44,100 bases of DNA from Plantactinospora mayteni (GTDB taxonomy: Bacteria > Actinomycetota > Actinomycetes > Mycobacteriales > Micromonosporaceae). Both the position numbers and the translations under genes were made by a program. Under the pieces are notes generated by a model. It made no database searches. It had not been told where the DNA came from and was given only the letters and a program-made list of their open reading frames with translations. Positions 39,200 through 44,100 of the stretch are shown here, piece by piece. Positions within the stretch are counted from its first letter, which is position 1. Every line of letters starts with the position of its first letter. The stretch covers positions 1 through 44,100 of the forward strand of contig NZ_BONX01000015.1 of the NCBI RefSeq assembly GCF_016862935.1, in the 5' to 3' direction.

Positions 39200-40867
39200 A
39201 TGCGTGCACCAAGACCGAAGGTCGCCATCGCGGCCGTAGCGGTCGCGGCCCTCGCGGTAGCCGGCTGTGCCGAGAGCGACCGCGGCGATTCGGGCGCAAG
39301 CCAGAAGGACACCCTGGTCTTCGGCGTGGCCGGCGACCCGAAGGTGCTCGACCCCAGCCTGGCCAGTGACGGTGAGTCGCTGCGGGTCGCCCGTCAGGTC
39401 TTCGAGACGCTGGTCCGCCCCGAGGAGGGTGGCACCAAGATCACGCCCGGCCTGGCCGAGACCTGGACCCCGGACGCGACCGGCACCGTCTGGACCTTCA
39501 AGCTCCGCTCGGGCGTGAAGTTCCACGACGGTACGGACTTCAACGCCGAGGCGGTCTGCGTCAACTTCAACCGCTGGTACAACGCCAAGGGTCTGATGCA
39601 GAGCCCGGACGTCACGCCGTACTGGCAGGACGTGATGGGTGGCTTCGCCGCCAACGAGCGGGACGACCTGCCGCCGAGCCTCTTCAAGTCCTGCACCGCC
39701 AAGGACGCGACCACCGTCGATCTCGCCTTCACCCGCGTCTCCAGCAAGGTCCCGGCCGCGCTGATGCTGCCGTCGTTCTCCATCCACAGCCCGAAGGCGC
39801 TGGAGCAGTACCAGGCCAGCACCATCGGCGGTAGCGCGGACAACATCCAGTACCCGTCGTACGCGATGGAGCACCCGACCGGCACCGGGCCGTTCAAGTT
39901 CAAGTCCTGGGACATCGCCAACAAGACGCTGACCCTGGAGCGGAACGAGGAGTACGGCGGCACGCAGAAGGCCAAGCTGAAGACCCTCATCTTCAAGACC
40001 ATCTCGGACGAGAACGCCCGGAAGCAGGCGCTGCGCTCCGGCGACATCCAGGGCTACGACCTGGTCGGTCCGGCGGACGTCGAGCCGTTGAAGAGCGAGG
40101 GCTTCAACATGCTGACCCGCCCGGCGTTCAACATCCTCTACCTGGCGATGAACCAGAACGGCGGGAACCCGAAGCTCAAGGACCTCCGGGTCCGGCAGGC
40201 GATCGCGTACGCCCTGAACCGGCAGGCGCTGGTCGACTCGAAGCTGCCCCCGGGCGCCAAGGTCGCCACCCAGTTCATGCCGGACACGGTGGAGGGCTGG
40301 AACCCGCAGGTCACCACGTACGACTACAACGTGGAGAAGGCCAAGCAGCTGCTCGCCGAGGCGGGCGCCAGCAACCTGACGCTGCGGTTCCACTACCCGA
40401 CCGAGGTCACCCGGCCGTACATGCCGAACCCGAAGGACCTCTTCGAGCTGCTCTCGGCCGACCTCCAGGCCGTCGGCATCAAGATCACGCCGATCCCGCT
40501 GAAGTGGACCCCGGACTACCTCAACGCCACCAGCACCGGCACCGAGCACGACCTGCACTTCCTGGGTTGGACCGGTGACTACGGCGACGGCTACAACTTC
40601 ATCGGCACCATGTTCGACCGGCAGAAGCCGGAGTGGGGCTTCAACAACCCGGCGCTGTTCGAGCTGTTCAAGAAGGCCGACACCACCGCGGACGCCACCG
40701 CCCGGTACGAGGTCTACAAGGAGCTCAACGCCGAGGTCATGAAGTTCCTGCCGGGTGTGCCGATCTCGCACTCGCCGCCGGCGATCGTGTTCGGTAAGGA
40801 CGTGACCGGCGTCAAGGCGAGCCCGCTCACCGACGAGCGGTTCGCCACCGCCGAGTTCAAGTCCTGA
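39200..40867 (+). CDS. Peptide ABC transporter substrate-binding lipoprotein (SBP_bac_5)
   Basis: Captures di/oligopeptides or similar ligands outside the membrane, 555 aa. Signal peptide with lipobox AVAGC (C23). SBP family 5 motifs: DTLVFGVAGDPKVLDPSLASDGESLRVARQVFETLV at the start of domain I, then LAETWTPDATGTVWTFKLRSGVKFHDGTDFNAEAVCVNFNRW. The GTGPFKF and GYDLVGP segments and NQNGGNPKLKDLRVRQAIAYALNRQAL are typical of the Dpp/Opp class. First gene of a transporter operon; a long hairpin separates it from the permease genes. Confidence 0.94.
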   Translation: MRAPRPKVAIAAVAVAALAVAGCAESDRGDSGASQKDTLVFGVAGDPKVLDPSLASDGESLRVARQVFETLVRPEEGGTKITPGLAETWTPDATGTVWTFKLRSGVKFHDGTDFNAEAVCVNFNRWYNAKGLMQSPDVTPYWQDVMGGFAANERDDLPPSLFKSCTAKDATTVDLAFTRVSSKVPAALMLPSFSIHSPKALEQYQASTIGGSADNIQYPSYAMEHPTGTGPFKFKSWDIANKTLTLERNEEYGGTQKAKLKTLIFKTISDENARKQALRSGDIQGYDLVGPADVEPLKSEGFNMLTRPAFNILYLAMNQNGGNPKLKDLRVRQAIAYALNRQALVDSKLPPGAKVATQFMPDTVEGWNPQVTTYDYNVEKAKQLLAEAGASNLTLRFHYPTEVTRPYMPNPKDLFELLSADLQAVGIKITPIPLKWTPDYLNATSTGTEHDLHFLGWTGDYGDGYNFIGTMFDRQKPEWGFNNPALFELFKKADTTADATARYEVYKELNAEVMKFLPGVPISHSPPAIVFGKDVTGVKASPLTDERFATAEFKS

Positions 40868-40884
40868 CATAGAGAAAAGGGACC

Positions 40885-40950
40885 GCGGGCGGGCGCGCCC
40901 TGATCCCGGCCGGTAGACCCCGGCCGGAGGTCAGCCGAGCGCCCGCCCGC
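40885..40950 (+). terminator. Two-tier hairpin between substrate-binding and permease genes
   Basis: Outer stem GCGGGCGGGCGC (40885-40896) with GCGCCCGCCCGC (40939-40950), 12 bp perfect; inner stem CCGGCCGG (40906-40913) with CCGGCCGG (40920-40927). Such structures between a binding-protein gene and its permeases usually act as partial terminators or 3' stabilisers that let the binding protein be made in excess. Confidence 0.7.
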
Positions 40951-40981
40951 GCGACCCTCCGCACCCCGCCAGAGGCCGCCC

Positions 40982-41986
40982 GTGTTCCGGTTCATCGTCA
41001 GACGCCTGTTGCAGCTGATACCCGCGCTCTTCGGGCTCTCCATCCTGTTGTTCATCTGGCTGCACCGGCTGCCCGGCGGCCCGGAGACCGCGATCCTGGG
41101 CGAGCGTGGCACCCCGGAGATGCGCGCCGCGATCCGGGACAACCTCGGGCTCGACGAGCCGGTCCTGGTGCAGTACGGCCGGTTCATGCAGCGCATGTTC
41201 CGGCTCGACCTGGGCACCTCGATCGCCACCAAGCGCGAGGTGACCACCGAGTTCCTGCAACGCTTCCCGGGTACCGTCGAACTGGCCACGACCGCGATGA
41301 TCATCGCGATCCTGGTCGGCATCCCGCTCGGCTACCTCGCCGCCCGCCGTCGCGGCCGGCTCCTCGACCACGTCTCGGTGGCCGGATCGCTGATCGGGGT
41401 CTGCATCCCGGTCTTCTTCCTGGCTTACGTGCTCAAGGCGATCTTCGCGGAGAACCTGCACCTCTTCCCGGCCAGCGGCCGGCAGGACCCGACGATCGAG
41501 GCGACCCGGATCACCAACTTCTTCGTCCTGGACGGACTGATGACCCGGGAGTGGGACGCCGCCGCCGACGCGCTCTGGCATCTCGTGCTCCCCGGCCTCG
41601 CCCTGGCCAGCATCCCGCTGGCGATCATCGTCCGGATCACCCGGGCGAGCGTGCTGGAGGTACTCGGCGAGGACTTCGTCCGGACCGCCGAGGCCAAGGG
41701 CCTGACCGAGCGGGTCGTACGCCGCCGGCACGTGCTGCGCAACGCCATGCTGCCGGTGGCCACCACGATCGGCCTGCTCACCGGCGGTCTGCTCTCCGGC
41801 GCGGTACTCACCGAGACGGTCTTCGCGTTCAGCGGCATCGGGGCGTTCATCGCCGACTCGATCAGCCAGCGGGACTATCCGGTGCTGATGGGCTTCATCA
41901 TGATCATTGCGGTGCTCTTCGTACTGGTGAACCTGCTGGTCGACCTGTCGTACAGCCTGATCGACCCGAGGGTGAGGGTCCGGTGA
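40982..41986 (+). CDS. Peptide ABC transporter permease, DppB type
   Basis: 334 aa, GTG start at 40982. Six TM helices in the OppB/DppB arrangement: N-terminal FRFIVRRLLQLIPALFGLSILLF, then the large loop, TM block FLQRFPGTVELATTAMIIAILVGIPLGYLAARRRG, and the EAA loop ITRASVLEVLGEDFVRTAEAKGLTERVVRRRHVLRNAMLPV that contacts the ATPase. Forms the channel with the DppC-type subunit. Its stop is overlapped by a 19-codon mini-ORF. Confidence 0.94.
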   Translation: MFRFIVRRLLQLIPALFGLSILLFIWLHRLPGGPETAILGERGTPEMRAAIRDNLGLDEPVLVQYGRFMQRMFRLDLGTSIATKREVTTEFLQRFPGTVELATTAMIIAILVGIPLGYLAARRRGRLLDHVSVAGSLIGVCIPVFFLAYVLKAIFAENLHLFPASGRQDPTIEATRITNFFVLDGLMTREWDAAADALWHLVLPGLALASIPLAIIVRITRASVLEVLGEDFVRTAEAKGLTERVVRRRHVLRNAMLPVATTIGLLTGGLLSGAVLTETVFAFSGIGAFIADSISQRDYPVLMGFIMIIAVLFVLVNLLVDLSYSLIDPRVRVR

Positions 41987-42042
41987 GCGCGAGGAATGAG
42001 CTTGCGAGTCCCGCAGTCGCGAACGAAGGCGGGCTCCGATGA
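41983..42042 (+). CDS. 19-codon mini-ORF 1, chained between dppB and dppC types
   Basis: GTG at 41983 overlaps the permease stop (GTGA) and the frame reads MSARNELASPAVANEGGLR then TGA (42040-42042), which overlaps the next mini-ORF start (ATGA). It shares AGTCGCGAACG and the CCGATGA end with mini-ORF 2, i.e. a diverged 56-bp repeat unit. Whether it is translated as a useful peptide or only keeps ribosomes moving to the second permease gene is unknown. Confidence 0.5.
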   Translation: MSARNELASPAVANEGGLR

Positions 42043-42098
42043 GAGGGCCGGCGCAGCGCGTGAGCACCGTAGTCGCGAACGGATGGTGGGCCCGATGA
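42039..42098 (+). CDS. 19-codon mini-ORF 2, chained to the second permease
   Basis: ATG at 42039 overlaps mini-ORF 1's stop; reads MRGPAQRVSTVVANGWWAR then TGA (42096-42098), which overlaps the DppC-type ATG at 42095. Same length (60 nt) as mini-ORF 1. AGTCGCGAACG lies at the same place in both units. Peptide function unknown; likely a translational relay. Confidence 0.5.
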   Translation: MRGPAQRVSTVVANGWWAR

Positions 42099-43072
42099 CG
42101 ATCACCGAACGGGCCAGGAAGAAGGCCGAGAAGCTCGACCGGCTCGGCGAACTCTCCGCGGCCCGCGACGAGGAGCGCGGCGTCAGCCTCTGGCAGGAGG
42201 CGTTCCGCCGGCTCCGGCGCAACCCGGCGGCCATCGTCGGTGCCGTCGTACTCGGCATCTTCCTGCTGGTCGCGATCGTCGGGCCGTTCTTCGTGCCGTT
42301 CGGGCCGACCGACACCATCGGGATCCGGGAGGGCCTGGTCAAGTCGGGCCAGGGCATCATCCCCGGCCCCTCCGGCGACCACTGGCTCGGCTTCGACCAC
42401 CAGGGCCGGGACGAGTTCAGCCGGCTGATCGTCGGGGCCCGGCAGACCCTGCTGGTCGGCGTGGTCTCCACGCTGATCGGTCTGGCGATCGGCGCCCTGG
42501 TCGGCGGCGTCGCCGGTGCCGCCGCCGGGCTCGGCGGGCGCTGGGGGCGCTGGGTCGACACCACACTGATGCGGATCGTCGACATGATGCTGGCGCTGCC
42601 GAGCCTGCTGCTCGCGGTCAGCATCGCGGCACTGCTCGGCGCCAGCCTGACCACCGTGATGATCGCGGTCGGCGTGGTCTCGGTACCGGTCTTCGCCCGG
42701 CTGCTGCGCGGCGCGATGATCGCCCAGGCGAACAGCGACTACGTACTCGCCGCGACCTCGCTCGGGGTACGCCGCTCGAAGATCGCGCTCGGCCACATAC
42801 TGCCGAACTCGCTGGCCCCGGTCATCGTGCAGGCCACCCTGACCCTGGCCACCGCGATCATCGAGGCGGCGGCGCTCTCCTTCCTCGGCCTCGGCAACCC
42901 GGACACGGCGATACCGGAGTGGGGCGTGATGCTCGCCGACGCGCAGCCGTACCTGGGCATCCGGCCGGCGCTGGCGATCTATCCGGCGGTCGGGATCATC
43001 ATCACCGCGCTGGGCTTCACCCTGCTCGGTGAGGCGATGCGCGAGGCCCTCGACCCGAAGCTGCGGAAGTGA
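42095..43072 (+). CDS. Peptide ABC transporter permease, DppC type
   Basis: 325 aa from the ATG at 42095, coupled to mini-ORF 2 by a 4-nt overlap. Cytoplasmic N-terminus (1-45), OppC N-terminal TM (NPAAIVGAVVLGIFLLVAIVGPFFVPFGP), HWLGFDHQGRDEFSRLIVGARQTLLVGVVST (Dpp/OppC signature), and the EAA loop VRRSKIALGHILPNSLAPVIVQATLTLATAIIEAAALSFLGLG. A start at 42083 is also in frame. Pairs with the DppB-type subunit; the ATPase gene follows after 6 nt. Confidence 0.93.
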   Translation: MTITERARKKAEKLDRLGELSAARDEERGVSLWQEAFRRLRRNPAAIVGAVVLGIFLLVAIVGPFFVPFGPTDTIGIREGLVKSGQGIIPGPSGDHWLGFDHQGRDEFSRLIVGARQTLLVGVVSTLIGLAIGALVGGVAGAAAGLGGRWGRWVDTTLMRIVDMMLALPSLLLAVSIAALLGASLTTVMIAVGVVSVPVFARLLRGAMIAQANSDYVLAATSLGVRRSKIALGHILPNSLAPVIVQATLTLATAIIEAAALSFLGLGNPDTAIPEWGVMLADAQPYLGIRPALAIYPAVGIIITALGFTLLGEAMREALDPKLRK

Positions 43073-43078
43073 TCTGTC

Positions 43079-44100
<1,022 letters not shown>

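Noticed and set aside
37601-40870. Very long minus-strand open frame (1089 codons)
   Set aside because: It is antisense to ybaB, recR and the substrate-binding protein, all clearly recognisable; the protein is Arg/Val/Gly-rich with no family features. High-GC shadow.

Overview
The window is high-GC actinobacterial DNA. Gene content and habits point to the Micromonosporaceae (Micromonospora/Plantactinospora-like): frequent GTG starts, DUF397 and DUF6082-type proteins, a LAL-type LuxR regulator, an F420-dependent LLM oxidoreductase, and the conserved block tRNA-Ser / SRP RNA / dnaX / ybaB / recR. In many actinobacteria tadA and the dnaX-recR block lie in the origin-proximal half of the chromosome, so this is probably core chromosome interrupted by small accessory insertions.

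Layout. 1-7400 is core: the end of tadA, a cluster of DnaA-box-like 9-mers, a two-component system (minus strand), and a divergent lipoprotein / membrane-fusion protein / MacB-type ABC exporter operon that it probably controls. A perfect 15-bp bidirectional terminator separates this from deoD. 7470-14390 is a small integrative island seated in tRNA-Ser(CGA). A 95-bp perfect direct repeat (7501-7595 and 14256-14350) marks its ends. Cargo: a GntR-UTRA regulator, an EamA transporter and an XRE-UTRA hybrid regulator in one operon; a Cys-rich small protein; a membrane protein resembling DUF4231/SLATT effectors with a small two-TM partner; a decayed integrase; a tRNA-Ser(GGA)-like half gene; and a secreted-protein gene bracketed by palindromes. 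No intact integrase is present, so the element looks dead or non-autonomous.

14385-26067 is ordinary accessory chromosome: an LLM oxidoreductase and a MerR regulator, three tandem secreted paralogues of unknown function, a large LAL regulator, a GH18 chitinase divergent from a double-psi-barrel secreted protein, and several actinobacterial hypotheticals. 26119-32994 holds an orphan NarL-type histidine kinase with an extra C-terminal membrane-anchored domain, divergent from a CtpE-like P-type ATPase, then a threefold-repeat secreted protein and a four-TM membrane protein. 33098-34450 is a second small accessory patch (SUKH-like and a second immunity-like gene, a transposase scrap, an integrase-tail fossil) abutting tRNA-Ser(GGA). 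34464-38743 is the conserved tRNA / ffs / dnaX / ybaB / recR block. 39200 to the end is a dipeptide/oligopeptide ABC transporter operon running off the window.

Most notable observations: (i) two 60-nt, 19-codon mini-ORFs chained by 4-nt overlaps between the two peptide permease genes; (ii) an XRE-UTRA hybrid regulator that still carries the GntR wing, paired with a GntR-UTRA paralogue around a transporter; (iii) five copies of a paired 11-mer that behaves like an integrase arm site, three of them inside or at the codons of an integrase C-terminus, at two different tRNA-Ser loci; (iv) a DUF4231/SLATT-like membrane protein with a canonical leaderless promoter in low-GC DNA; (v) three tandem secreted paralogues, the first two each followed by a similar hairpin. 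All family names come from motif recognition by eye, with no database search.
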